NCBI GenBank assembly: GCA_026419775.2 | Contig: JAOPGA020001439.1 | Location: forward strand, 1 to 64,000 | DNA from: Acrasis kona | Lineage: Eukaryota > Heterolobosea > Eutetramitea > Acrasida > Acrasidae | Direction of reading: 5' to 3' | DNA: 64,000 bases | Translations under genes and position numbers: made by a program | The notes under the pieces: generated by a model | Database searches by the model: none | Told to the model about the DNA's origin: nothing | What the model saw: the letters and a program-made list of their open reading frames with translations, nothing else | Shown here: piece by piece, positions 22,415-31,387 of the stretch | Layout of the letters: every line of letters begins with the position of its first letter | Numbering within the stretch: the stretch's first letter is position 1

Positions 22415-22612
22415 TTGTACAGATGTTGCTCGGTGTTCATTGTGGGATGTATATACTCGTCGTGGTTGTTCGCATATTCATCTTCAATGGGTCTATTTAA
22501 CTGCAAAAAGATTGTAAGACGAGATCAACTTAATCATACCTTGGTCAACCTTCATTTGAAAACGTGGCACAGCAACTCTATCTTAGAATTGATCAAAAAC
22601 AATTGTGCTTAG
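22415..22612 (+). pseudogene. Short open stretch, possible zinc-finger fragment
   Basis: A 65-residue frame with FNCKKIVRRDQLNHTLVNLH followed by KTWH. The Cys ... Arg-Arg-Asp-Gln-Leu-x-x-His spacing is reminiscent of TRAF-type fingers, but one finger fragment is not enough to be sure. There is no supporting context, so it may be chance. Confidence 0.2.
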
Positions 22613-22779
22613 ATTGATCAAGTACAGGTATGCTAAACACTCTAACCATGGATCAGATGTTGGCTTAAAAAAATGAGAGATGAATATAAATTGGAGCCGC
22701 CACCAGCGTCTACATTTCCTTGTTACAGATCATGTCACAATCTGGCGATTAAAAAGCGTTTCCGCTGTTCGCAGTTTTG

Positions 22780-23091
22780 ATGAAACGTGACATTACACAC
22801 CAACAGTTGGAAGTAATGTTTGACTCGTTGATGAGATCATGCGTAGAGAACAAATTACAACTACAATACAGCTTCAGAGTGTTCGAAAGAATAGCCAGTC
22901 ATCAATACGTAAAGCTAACCGATGAAAGAATTGCATTATTCGTCAAGTGCTGTCTAATCAACAACAAACCAAACATTGCAAAGTCCCTCCTCAACACTAT
23001 ACTTTTCGACCAATTGGAAACCAACGAATGGAATCCGTCGTTACGGAAGTCGAACACTTTGATTGCTTCATTCTTGGAAGTCCTGCACTAA
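22780..23091 (+). CDS. Hypothetical helical protein or gene fragment
   Basis: 103 residues from the ATG at 22780; the frame is open back to a stop at 22748. It is predicted to be all helix, with pairs such as QLEVMFDSLMRSCVENKLQL and RIALFVKCCLINNKPNIAKS. The spacing is loosely like tandem helical repeats (PPR/TPR type), but no consensus unit is clear. It ends abruptly and the sequence after it has no continuation, so it may be a broken repeat protein. Confidence 0.3.
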   Translation: MKRDITHQQLEVMFDSLMRSCVENKLQLQYSFRVFERIASHQYVKLTDERIALFVKCCLINNKPNIAKSLLNTILFDQLETNEWNPSLRKSNTLIASFLEVLH

Positions 23092-23254
23092 GGTTGCTAA
23101 CTGTCCGCCACCCCGAAATCTACTATCAATTATGAAGGGACATTCATTTGACTTCTAAGAAGTTATAAAGAATATCGTCATACATTACTGTATGAAACCA
23201 ATGATCAACACCCCAACTAACACCAAAAACCGGAAGACACCATTACTAAAAGAG
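23092..23254. other. Spacer before tRNA-Gln copy 1
   Basis: Gene-free sequence. Similarity to the second duplicate begins only a few bases before the tRNA 3' end. Confidence 0.3.
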
Positions 23255-23645
23255 TTCTCGAACCAGGAATCGAACCTGGAGCAACGGATTCAAAGTCCGC
23301 TATGTTACCAACTACACCATTCGAGATCTGTGAGGACTTTGCAAACTTAAAAACGTGTAGCCAAAAACTAGAATATCGAATGCTGAAAATCAGATGTAAT
23401 AATGTCCAAAATCAAATTGAAGTAGGGCTAAAACAATGACAAACGCTTCTCTCTTAATAAATTTCGAACGCCATAAAGCATGCCACCTGCTCAACAAAAC
23501 GATGAGTGCACCTTCATGTACTCCTAGAATGGATGGTTATTGAAGCTATTGTTATACAATCGATACAACCTGAGAAAATTAGAAGCATGTCCATTCAAGG
23601 ATACTAAAACTCTTGCTGACACCACTGGATTTACAAATACCAACA
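23251..23645. repeat. Segmental duplicate, unit 1 (contains tRNA-Gln)
   Basis: This block and 24158-24590 are direct repeats. Beyond the identical tRNA they share long diverged stretches, for example around CATAAAGCATGCCA, GATGAGT.CACCT and ACACCACTGG. Unit 2 has an extra insertion of about 45-50 nt after the GAAAATCAG sequence. The repeats are about 900 bp apart, start to start. Confidence 0.7.
23255..23326 (-). tRNA. tRNA-Gln (TTG), copy 1
   Basis: Cloverleaf on the minus strand: acceptor TCTCGAA/TTCGAGA, anticodon arm GCGGA-CTTTGAA-TCCGT (anticodon TTG), T arm CCAGG/CCTGG with loop TTCGATT, discriminator A. The D arm begins TGGTGTAGTTGG. 72 nt, no intron. It is identical to copy 2 in all positions I compared. 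Confidence 0.93.
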
Positions 23646-24157
23646 AACGTGGCAACCTTCGAAATTACATCTGGGCACTTTAGCGTTCACAACATAGCAT
23701 ATATGCACGGAAAATAACATTGAATCTTCGCCTTATTCAACACATTAACGGATCGACTAAGAATTCGCAAAAAGAAGGGGTTGGGATTAGGCTAATTGTC
23801 AACGGAAATCAATCATCCTGATCGAGAGACGGGTGTTGAGCAATTTGGAGAAGAGTTGTAGATAGTGTTTTGGCGGAAATTATTAATCCTATACTCTGTC
23901 CCTTTTTGTGTATGAGCAAGACGCAACCATCCTTCCATGATGTGGGGACCTGTTTGGAGGATTTCCTCTCTGTTAAATTGTTTAGTCAGTGAGGTGGAAA
24001 TTGCAGAGCGATATGTTACACCAAAAGATATGATGTTGAATCTCATTCGGTAGCTCTTTTTCCGAGTATGAGTACCGTTTGTCTAAATTTTAGGCGGAGG
24101 TAGAAAGGACGTCTTAGTTTGAAACATCTATTTTGGAAGTTCGAAATTACCTAAAAA
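23646..24157. other. Spacer between the two tRNA-Gln units
   Basis: About 510 bases without a convincing gene. A 77-residue minus-strand frame at 23813-24046 has no recognisable motif and no homologous partner near copy 2. Confidence 0.4.
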
Positions 24158-24590
24158 AGAGTTCTCGAACCAGGAATCGAACCTGGAGCAACGGATTCAA
24201 AGTCCGCTATGTTACCAACTACACCATTCGAGATCTGTATAACAATGCAAAAATTATTACGTGTAGACTATAACTAGAATATAGAATGTTGAAAATCAGT
24301 TCCGAAATCAATATGAACGTCATACACCTCAAACATTTAGTACATGAAATTAAAGGTAATAATCTGGATTCAAATTGAGTAGGGCTAAAATAAGGACAAA
24401 TATCCCTCTCTTAATATTTCAGAACACCATAAAGCATGCCAGTCACTTGCTCAATAAAATGATGAGTTCACCTTTGTGTGCGACCAGAATGGATAGTTAT
24501 TGATATACAAACAATACAACCAGAGAAAACTAGAAACACGCCAATTCAAGCCTACTAAATTCTCGCTAACACCACTGGGTTTATATATGA
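24158..24590. repeat. Segmental duplicate, unit 2 (contains tRNA-Gln)
   Basis: Partner of the block at 23251-23645. The tRNA is conserved exactly while the flank has many substitutions and small indels, so the duplication is not recent or only the tRNA is under selection or conversion. Confidence 0.7.
24162..24233 (-). tRNA. tRNA-Gln (TTG), copy 2
   Basis: Same cloverleaf as copy 1, with anticodon TTG in loop CTTTGAA. Flanking sequence on both sides is related to that of copy 1, so this is part of a larger duplicated block. Confidence 0.93.
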
Positions 24591-24841
24591 AAATCAACAT
24601 CACCTCGTCTTAACCATAATAATGGATTTCTGAATTAAGCTTTATTGCATGTCAAACTCGTCAAATAAAAACACATCTTCCAAACCGTTCTTTTCACTTC
24701 AAATCAGCGGAATGGAATCAACTTCGGCGTGATGGAATTTCCTATCTTAATATGTTAACTCTCGGGACAAACCAAAACATGAACTCTTCCTTTTAAATTT
24801 TCTGAAATTCCTTATTTATCTGTTTCTTCTCCATCAATGGT

Positions 24842-24852
24842 GACGTTTGAAA
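24842..24852 (+). promoter_or_regulatory. Upstream motif, receptor copy 2
   Basis: GACGTTTGAAA, 59 nt before the ATG of receptor copy 2. It differs from the copy 1 motif at the last two bases only. The distance to the start codon equals that of copy 1. Confidence 0.38.
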
Positions 24853-24911
24853 TGTGATGTTGTGTTTATTCTCGGAACGCACAGAAAACGTGTTAAAACA
24901 TAGAAAACAGA

Positions 24912-26561
24912 ATGGCAGAATCACCACAGCATCTGGCGGCGGTTAATGACCACTCTACTGACAGTATATCTTCCAAAGAGTGTAGTTCAACAAGCTCAGG
25001 CGGTAAACTTGATAGACAAATAAAGCTTATCAACAAGTTGACGCCTATTGATGGAGTGTTTGCCGCAGTTGCTATTCTTATATTGGTACTTTGTCTGGTA
25101 GGAGGCCTAACAGGGTATTTTGTGATGCAAACAAACTTCAAAAACAGTGCACGAGCACAATTTGCAGACGAATCACAAGACTTTCAAACAACGATAAATG
25201 CTAACATCAAAAGAGTTACCAATGATCTCATAGTGCTGCAGACGGCATTTAAATTATTTGACGACATTGACTATAACACAAGATTCGTTCCTCTTGTTTC
25301 ATCTCTTGCCTCCGTTGTCAAATTCGATAATGGATCCTTCATAATGCCGGAGTATTGTAGCTTTCTCACATATATACAGGTTGTTCCATTCAGCAATCAA
25401 TCCACCTATCTATCAACAATACAATCATGGGGAGGACCTTTTGCGAACGTGAAGAGCATAGATACAGCGAGTGGTTCTGGACCAGACATTGTTCGTCCAA
25501 ATTATTATGCAATTACATTGAAATACCCTCTTGATGACACCATCGGAAGGAATTCTGCGTCGGACCCAGTAAGAAACGAGACCTTAACTAACGCATACAA
25601 TACACATACCATACAGGTTTCAAATAATACTTTATTCTTGGGAGAAACACAACTGTCTGGAGTGATAGTGTTTGCTCCTGTTGTTAGAGGCAATGTCACT
25701 ATTGGTTTTGTATCCGCTGGTTTTTATCTTTCAAAGTTACTTCAGGTTTCCTTTCCGTTGGACGCCAAAAACGCAATTGTTATGTTGGACTCAGATAACA
25801 CTGTCATGGCTGTTACAACAAGAGATCATTCATTATGTACCAAAAACTGTGATAATATAAGCTACAAAGATGTGAGAAACTATCTCAGTAATGTAATGTA
25901 CAATGATTCGATCACTGTCGAGTTGTATAATAAAAAGTATAAATTGATTTATGTTTCAAATACAGTGTACGAGGATAACCTGAAGATCGTACCACTTTGC
26001 TCATGTCTTATTGTTATGTTGGCAGCAGAGATAATGCTGGTGCTTGTTTATGGATACAGAAGAGTTATCGTTGCAAAGAGGGTTCAGGATTTAACGAAAC
26101 AGAGAGTTGAGGTACTAGAAGCACATCGATCTAAACTTGCATCATTGTTAAAGAAATCAGTCAAGAGCGAATCTAAATCAAGAAGCATCATTAACTCTAT
26201 TCCAGATCTTGTCATTGTAATCGATAGATCAGGGAAGATCATGCAGACCAACAACAGCTTTGATAACATATTTTCTTATAACGAACAAGAATGGAATCTA
26301 GGAGTAAACATAAGTACCATCCTCGTTGATTCTTCGCCAAACTTTTATGAAACAACATCAGAGGACACAGTCATCGAAACAAACATTACACTTCGAGATT
26401 ACACAACAAAAAAAGCAGAAGTCAAGGTTGCCAGCATAAATGGAGACGAAGTAGAAACAACTCCGATAACACCATTCCCAATGGAGAAAAGCATGCAAAT
26501 ACAAAAACAAGGAGATGAAGATGACGAAGCTTATGTAATTCTAATACGTGTGAAACATTAA
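24912..26561 (+). CDS. CHASE-PAS membrane receptor, copy 2
   Basis: Intronless, 549 residues, same layout as copy 1: Ser-rich N terminus with a duplicated Cys-Ser insertion (SSKECSSTSSGGK), helix 1, CHASE-like ectodomain, helix 2, coiled coil, PAS-like domain, acidic tail. The ectodomain is a patchwork. Its start (KLFDDIDYNTRFVPL) is private to this copy. Its centre (STIQSWGGPFANVKS to RNETLTNAYNT) is almost the same as copy 1 at DNA level. The part from the coiled coil to the stop is almost identical to all copies. Ectodomain cysteines C-T-K-N-C near residue 310 are kept in spacing across the family. No output domain follows the PAS region. Confidence 0.8.
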   Translation: MAESPQHLAAVNDHSTDSISSKECSSTSSGGKLDRQIKLINKLTPIDGVFAAVAILILVLCLVGGLTGYFVMQTNFKNSARAQFADESQDFQTTINANIKRVTNDLIVLQTAFKLFDDIDYNTRFVPLVSSLASVVKFDNGSFIMPEYCSFLTYIQVVPFSNQSTYLSTIQSWGGPFANVKSIDTASGSGPDIVRPNYYAITLKYPLDDTIGRNSASDPVRNETLTNAYNTHTIQVSNNTLFLGETQLSGVIVFAPVVRGNVTIGFVSAGFYLSKLLQVSFPLDAKNAIVMLDSDNTVMAVTTRDHSLCTKNCDNISYKDVRNYLSNVMYNDSITVELYNKKYKLIYVSNTVYEDNLKIVPLCSCLIVMLAAEIMLVLVYGYRRVIVAKRVQDLTKQRVEVLEAHRSKLASLLKKSVKSESKSRSIINSIPDLVIVIDRSGKIMQTNNSFDNIFSYNEQEWNLGVNISTILVDSSPNFYETTSEDTVIETNITLRDYTTKKAEVKVASINGDEVETTPITPFPMEKSMQIQKQGDEDDEAYVILIRVKH

Positions 26562-27055
26562 ACTAATTCACTTCATAATAATATTTGAAAGTAGTCATTT
26601 CACGTTTCTTTCTGATTTAACTGCTTGCTCCGTGTACATGATATACCTCCATCAGAAAACACAAACAAGATCACAAGCAAGACAGCAGCTCATACATCAC
26701 CGATTTTATTTAAGCAAACTAGTTAAAGAACACCAGAACAAAAAGACAGATTTGAGATCTCAGCACTCGTTGTAAGAACTACTTGCAGTGAACTGTCGAA
26801 GGTGGCTTTAATAATGACTCCCCACCATATCTAGTTTCATTCTAATAAAATTAAAAAAGTCAAGTCAATTATACCTTTAACTTGTTTACTATTATTTTAG
26901 CTATTTCATAAATAGTGTCAATTTTTAGAGATTCATCGAATTAGCGCTATTCAGTTGAAGTGGGAACAAAAAAAGACACGTGCTATTATAATATCGCTAA
27001 ATTGCTACCAATTAAGACAAAACTTTTGATTTTTTGTGACTTTGCCATTTCTAGC
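26562..27055. other. Spacer between receptor copies 2 and 3
   Basis: About 490 AT-rich bases without an open frame of note. The first 20 bases after the stop resemble those after copy 1 only loosely. No MORN-like remnant is seen here, unlike after copy 3. Confidence 0.45.
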
Positions 27056-27066
27056 GACGTTTGATT
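27056..27066 (+). promoter_or_regulatory. Upstream motif GACGTTTGATT, receptor copy 3
   Basis: Identical to the copy 1 motif, 72 nt before the ATG. The stretch from here to the start codon also shares a CACCACAAAATAAACGTTT segment with copy 4, which shows the recent common origin of these two promoters. Confidence 0.4.
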
Positions 27067-27138
27067 AGTGATGTTTTTTACATTCACAATGGATAATGTC
27101 AAACGTTCAAAAAGCACCACAAAATAAACGTTTCAAAA

Positions 27139-28785
27139 ATGACAGAACCAAAGAACGTGGCAGCACGTAATGACCACTCTACTGACAGTATATCTTCCAA
27201 AGAGTGTAGTTCAACAAGCTCAGGCGGTAAACTTGACAGACAAATAAAGCTCATCAACAAGTTGACGCCTATTGATGGAGTGTTTGCCGCAGTTGCTATT
27301 CTTATATTGGTACTTTGTCTGGTAGGAGGCCTAACAGGGTATTTTGTGATGCAAACAAACTTCAAAAACAGTGCACGAGCACAATTTGCAGACGAATCAC
27401 AAGACTTTCAAACAACGATAAATGCTAACATCAAAAGAGTTACCAATGATCTCATAGTGCTACAGACGGCGTTTCAAGTGTTTGGTAGCATGAACTATTA
27501 TACAAAATTCGTTCCTCTCGTTGGATCTCTTGCTTCTATGGGAAGGTTTGCCAATGGGTCATTCGCTATGCCAGATTTCTTAAGTGTGCTCGCATATTTA
27601 GAAGTTGTTCCATATAACAACACGGCTGCATATCTATCAACAATACAATCTTATGGAGGTTATTTTGCAGACGTTAAGAATATAACTACAGCGAGTGGTT
27701 CTGAAATAGACATCGTTCGTCCATACTACTATGCAATCTCCTTGAAATACCCTCCTGATAATATCATCGGTAGAAATGCAGGGACTGACCCAATAAGAAA
27801 TGAGTCGTTAACTAATGCTTATAACACACAAACATTACAGGTTTCAAATAAAACTGTATTTTTAGGAAATACGCCGCAATCCGGAGTGGTAGTTTTTGCT
27901 CCTGTTGTAAGAGGCAATGTTACTGTTGGTTTTGTATCCGCTAGTTTTTATCTCTCAAAGTTACTTCAGGTCACCTTTCCCTTAACTAGTCAACATGGGA
28001 TTGTTATGTTAGATTCAGACAACACTGTTATGGCTGTTTCGACGAAAGATCTTCCATTGTGCACTGATAATTGTGAAAGCATAATCTACAATGACATACG
28101 TAGTTATCTAGAAAATGTTATTTACGATGATTCGATCACTGTCAAGTTGTATAATAAAAAGTATAAACTGATCTACATTACAAATGCAGTGTACGAAGAT
28201 AATCTAAAGATCGTACCACTTTGCGTCTGTCTTATTGTTATGTTAGTAGCTGAAATATTATTGGTACTTGTTTATGGATACAGAAGAGTCATTGTTGCAA
28301 AGAGAGTTCAAGATTTAACAAAACAGAGAGTTGAGGTACTAGAAGCACATCGATCTAAACTTGCATCATTGTTAAAGAAATCAGTCAAGAGCGAATCTAA
28401 ATCAAGAAGCATCATTAACTCGATTCCAGATCTTGTCATTGTAATCGACAGATCAGGGAAGATCATGCAGACCAACAATAGCTTTGATAACATATTTTCT
28501 TATAACGAACAAGAATGGAATCTAGGAGTAAACATAAGTACCATCCTCGTTGATTCTTCGCCAAACTTTTATGAAACAACACCAGAGGACACAGTCATCG
28601 AAACAAACATTACACTTCGAGATTACACAACAAAAAAAGCAGAAGTCAAGGTTGCCAGCATAAATGGAGACGAAGTAGAAACAACTCCGATAACACCATT
28701 CCCAATGGAGAAAAGCCTGCAAATACAAAAACAAGGAGATGAAGATGACGAAGCTTATGTAATTCTAATACGTGTGAAACATTAA
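27139..28785 (+). CDS. CHASE-PAS membrane receptor, copy 3
   Basis: Intronless, 548 residues. The N-terminal 110 residues are nearly the same as copy 2. The first part of the ectodomain (FQVFGSMNYYTKFVPLV) is shared with copies 1 and 4. The middle (PYNNTAAYLSTIQSYGGYFADVKN) is private. From the coiled coil (about residue 392) onward it is almost identical to copies 2 and 4. Helices at about 50-70 and 356-378. The PAS-like domain starts at SIINSIPDLVIVIDR. The gene is followed directly by a truncated copy of the 3' end of the MORN gene, which in copy 4's context is intact. Confidence 0.8.
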   Translation: MTEPKNVAARNDHSTDSISSKECSSTSSGGKLDRQIKLINKLTPIDGVFAAVAILILVLCLVGGLTGYFVMQTNFKNSARAQFADESQDFQTTINANIKRVTNDLIVLQTAFQVFGSMNYYTKFVPLVGSLASMGRFANGSFAMPDFLSVLAYLEVVPYNNTAAYLSTIQSYGGYFADVKNITTASGSEIDIVRPYYYAISLKYPPDNIIGRNAGTDPIRNESLTNAYNTQTLQVSNKTVFLGNTPQSGVVVFAPVVRGNVTVGFVSASFYLSKLLQVTFPLTSQHGIVMLDSDNTVMAVSTKDLPLCTDNCESIIYNDIRSYLENVIYDDSITVKLYNKKYKLIYITNAVYEDNLKIVPLCVCLIVMLVAEILLVLVYGYRRVIVAKRVQDLTKQRVEVLEAHRSKLASLLKKSVKSESKSRSIINSIPDLVIVIDRSGKIMQTNNSFDNIFSYNEQEWNLGVNISTILVDSSPNFYETTPEDTVIETNITLRDYTTKKAEVKVASINGDEVETTPITPFPMEKSLQIQKQGDEDDEAYVILIRVKH

Positions 28786-28794
28786 AATATCCAT

Positions 28795-28900
28795 TTCATA
28801 TTAATTTTTAAATCACAAAAATGTTCTCAAAGTATTGCTTTTTGTACAAACCAATTAATTCTTTTTGACCATTCCAATCTTCTCACAACCATCCAAAATA
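28795..28900 (-). pseudogene. Truncated duplicate of the 3' end of the MORN gene
   Basis: On the minus strand this block aligns with the last 90-100 bases of the MORN-repeat gene (31388-31490): same TGTTCTCAAAGTATTGCT, same CCATTCCAATCTTCTCACAA, with small differences. Similarity stops near 28895 inside what would be the codons for the end of the last MORN unit. The intact gene occupies the same relative place behind receptor copy 4. This is the scar of a duplication that copied a receptor plus the neighbouring gene's end. Confidence 0.72.
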
Positions 28901-29684
28901 TCAGGGCACAACAAACCCCATATTTTACCATCTCTGCATGACCTGATATTATGAACTTGAGCATGCGGCGCGCCATAATTTCCAAGAGCTGATTACGGTG
29001 GACGCATTATTTTAAATGTGGAAGAGATGTACAGTGTAGTTCGTCATCTTGCGAATATTGTGCATTCCGCTTCTATCAACAAAACAAATTGAATAATTTT
29101 CGTAAGAGGCATTTTGGTGATTTTCTTGCATCTCAATGCGTCCTCCAAACGAGTTTCGTACGTGATCCAATATCGAGTTCTAACGAAGGATCGAAGCTAT
29201 TTTTCTTGTCTCTTTAAAATAGTGCATTTGAAGAGATGGCATTACCATTTAGAGCATTCACCATCACTTTTTCGACCACAAACAATCTTAGGTATGATGA
29301 GGTGCTTTGCGAGCGTAATGTTTGTAGCGATGCTTGTATTGGTTTTATTAGTTTGATTTTGAGTGGGTGTTGATTTTGTAATTTTTCATGTAATTGGTTG
29401 ACTAGAAGATGAAGGCGAGAAAAGAACAAAGACAAACCACACCAATCCCTCAAAAAAGAAGAAGGATATTCTAAAAGTGACCTGCTCTTCTAAAATCAAA
29501 ACAGGTGGTCGTATGAACAGATCAGATGCAAGGTAACAAATACACTGCTTACTATGCTGCTGTTGACATTACTTACAAATTTTCCGAAATTTTAGCTCCC
29601 AATATTGTAGTTTTCTCAAGTAAGAAAAATAGAGGGTTATTATAATATATCTGTCCATATTAATCTTACTATGACAATCCTGGT
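28901..29684. other. Spacer between receptor copies 3 and 4, with weak open stretches
   Basis: About 780 bases. Two short plus-strand frames near 29241-29370 (MALPFRAFTITFSTTNNL) and 29404-29540 (Lys-rich, KTNHTNPSKKKKDILK) could be exons of a broken gene, but I could not splice them in frame. Otherwise nothing recognisable. Confidence 0.3.
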
Positions 29685-29695
29685 GACATTTGATT
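29685..29695 (+). promoter_or_regulatory. Upstream motif, receptor copy 4
   Basis: GACATTTGATT, one base different from copies 1 and 3, 65 nt before the chosen ATG at 29761. Confidence 0.36.
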
Positions 29696-29760
29696 GGTGA
29701 AATTATTTATTCATAATGGATAACTTTCCGATGCACCACAAAATAAACGTTTTAAACAGA

Positions 29761-31386
29761 ATGGAAGAATCAAAGAATGAGGCAGCACGTAATGACCACT
29801 CTACTGACAGTATATCTTCCAAAGAGTGTAGTTCAACAAGCTCAGGGGGTAAACTTGACAGACAAATAAAGCTCATCAACAAGTTGACGCCTATTGATGG
29901 AGTGTTTGCCGCAGTTGCTATTCTTATATTGGTACTTTGTCTAATAGGAGGTTTGGCAGGATATTTTGTTATGCAAACAAACTACAAAGATATCGCGCGT
30001 GCACAATTTGCACTCGAATCACAAGACTTTCAAACAACGATAAATGCCAATATCAAAAGAGTTACCAATGATCTCATAGTGCTACAGACGGCGTTTCAAG
30101 TGTTTGGTAGCATGAACTATTATACAAAATTCGTTCCCCTTGTCTCATCTCTTGCTTCCATGGATAGATTAGACAATGGGTCATTTACTATGCCGGAGTT
30201 TTTAAGCGTACTTGCATATGTAGAGATCGTTTCATATAATAATACGGATACCTATCTATCAGCAATACAATCTTGGGGAGGAACCTTTTCGAACATTAAG
30301 AATATAGGTGCACCGACTGGTGCTGGACCAGACATTGTTCGTCCATATTACTATGCAATCACATTGAAATATCCTCTTGACAACACTATTGGGAGAAATA
30401 CACCAAGAAATGAGACATTAGTTAATGTATATAATTCACAAACCATACTGGTTTCGAATAAAACTGTATTTTTGGATGGACCATCCGGGATTATAGTTTT
30501 CGCTCCTGTTGTAAGGGATAATGTTACTGTTGGTTTTGTTTCTGCCAATTTCTATCTTTCGAAGTTACTTCAGGTCACCTTTCCCTTAACTACTCAACAT
30601 GGGATTGTTATGTTAGATTCAGACAACACTGTTATGGCTGTTTCGACGAAAGATGTTTCCTTATGCACAAATGACTGTGAAAAGATAAGCTACAAAGATG
30701 TAAAAAGTTATCTAGAAAATGTAATGTACAATGACACAACCTCTGTTGAATTGTATAATAAAAAATATAAAATGATATACATTACAAGTATGGTATACGA
30801 CGATAATCTAAAGATTGTACCACTTTGCGTCTGTCTTATTGTTATGTTGGTGGCAGAGATATTATTGGTGCTGATGTACGGATACAGAAGAGTCATTGTT
30901 GCAAAGAGAGTTCAAGATTTAACAAAACAGAGAGTTGAGGTACTAGAAGCACATCGATCTAAACTTGCATCATTGTTAAAGAAATCAGTCAAGAGCGAAT
31001 CTAAATCAAGAAGCATCATTAACTCGATTCCAGACCTTGTCATTGTGATCGACAGATCAGGGAAGATCATGCAGACCAACAACAGCTTTGATAACATATT
31101 TTCTTATAACGAACAAGAATGGAACCTAGGAGTAAACATAAGTGCCATCCTTGTTGATTTTTTGCCAAACTTTTATGAAACAACATCAGAGGACACAGTC
31201 ATCGAAACAAACATTACACTTCGAGATTACACAACAAAAAAAGCAGAAGTCAAGGTTGCCAGCATAAATGGAAACGAAGTAGAAGCAACAACGTCACCAC
31301 CACTTCCAATGGTAAAAATCGAACAAAAACAAGAAGGAGACGATGATGACGAAGCTTATGTAATTCTAATACGTGTGAAACATTAA
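29761..31386 (+). CDS. CHASE-PAS membrane receptor, copy 4
   Basis: Intronless, 541 residues from the ATG at 29761. An in-frame ATG 45 bases upstream exists, but the chosen one matches the start of the other copies. Same layout: helix 1, CHASE-like ectodomain with N-glycosylation sites, helix 2, coiled coil, PAS-like domain, acidic tail ending DEAYVILIRVKH. It differs by a shorter segment after NTIGRNT (deletion relative to the others) and by a different linker before the tail (SPPLPMVKIEQKQ). Its stop codon is one base from the 3' end of the convergent MORN gene, so the transcripts must overlap. Confidence 0.8.
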   Translation: MEESKNEAARNDHSTDSISSKECSSTSSGGKLDRQIKLINKLTPIDGVFAAVAILILVLCLIGGLAGYFVMQTNYKDIARAQFALESQDFQTTINANIKRVTNDLIVLQTAFQVFGSMNYYTKFVPLVSSLASMDRLDNGSFTMPEFLSVLAYVEIVSYNNTDTYLSAIQSWGGTFSNIKNIGAPTGAGPDIVRPYYYAITLKYPLDNTIGRNTPRNETLVNVYNSQTILVSNKTVFLDGPSGIIVFAPVVRDNVTVGFVSANFYLSKLLQVTFPLTTQHGIVMLDSDNTVMAVSTKDVSLCTNDCEKISYKDVKSYLENVMYNDTTSVELYNKKYKMIYITSMVYDDNLKIVPLCVCLIVMLVAEILLVLMYGYRRVIVAKRVQDLTKQRVEVLEAHRSKLASLLKKSVKSESKSRSIINSIPDLVIVIDRSGKIMQTNNSFDNIFSYNEQEWNLGVNISAILVDFLPNFYETTSEDTVIETNITLRDYTTKKAEVKVASINGNEVEATTSPPLPMVKIEQKQEGDDDDEAYVILIRVKH

Positions 31387-31387
31387 A

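Noticed and set aside
23813-24046. A 77-residue minus-strand frame between the tRNA-Gln units
   Set aside because: No recognisable motif, no splice partner, and the segment is not kept near the other duplicate.
29114-29356. Plus-strand frame between receptor copies 3 and 4
   Set aside because: Starts with a non-ATG codon and shows no motif; kept only as a mention in the spacer entry.
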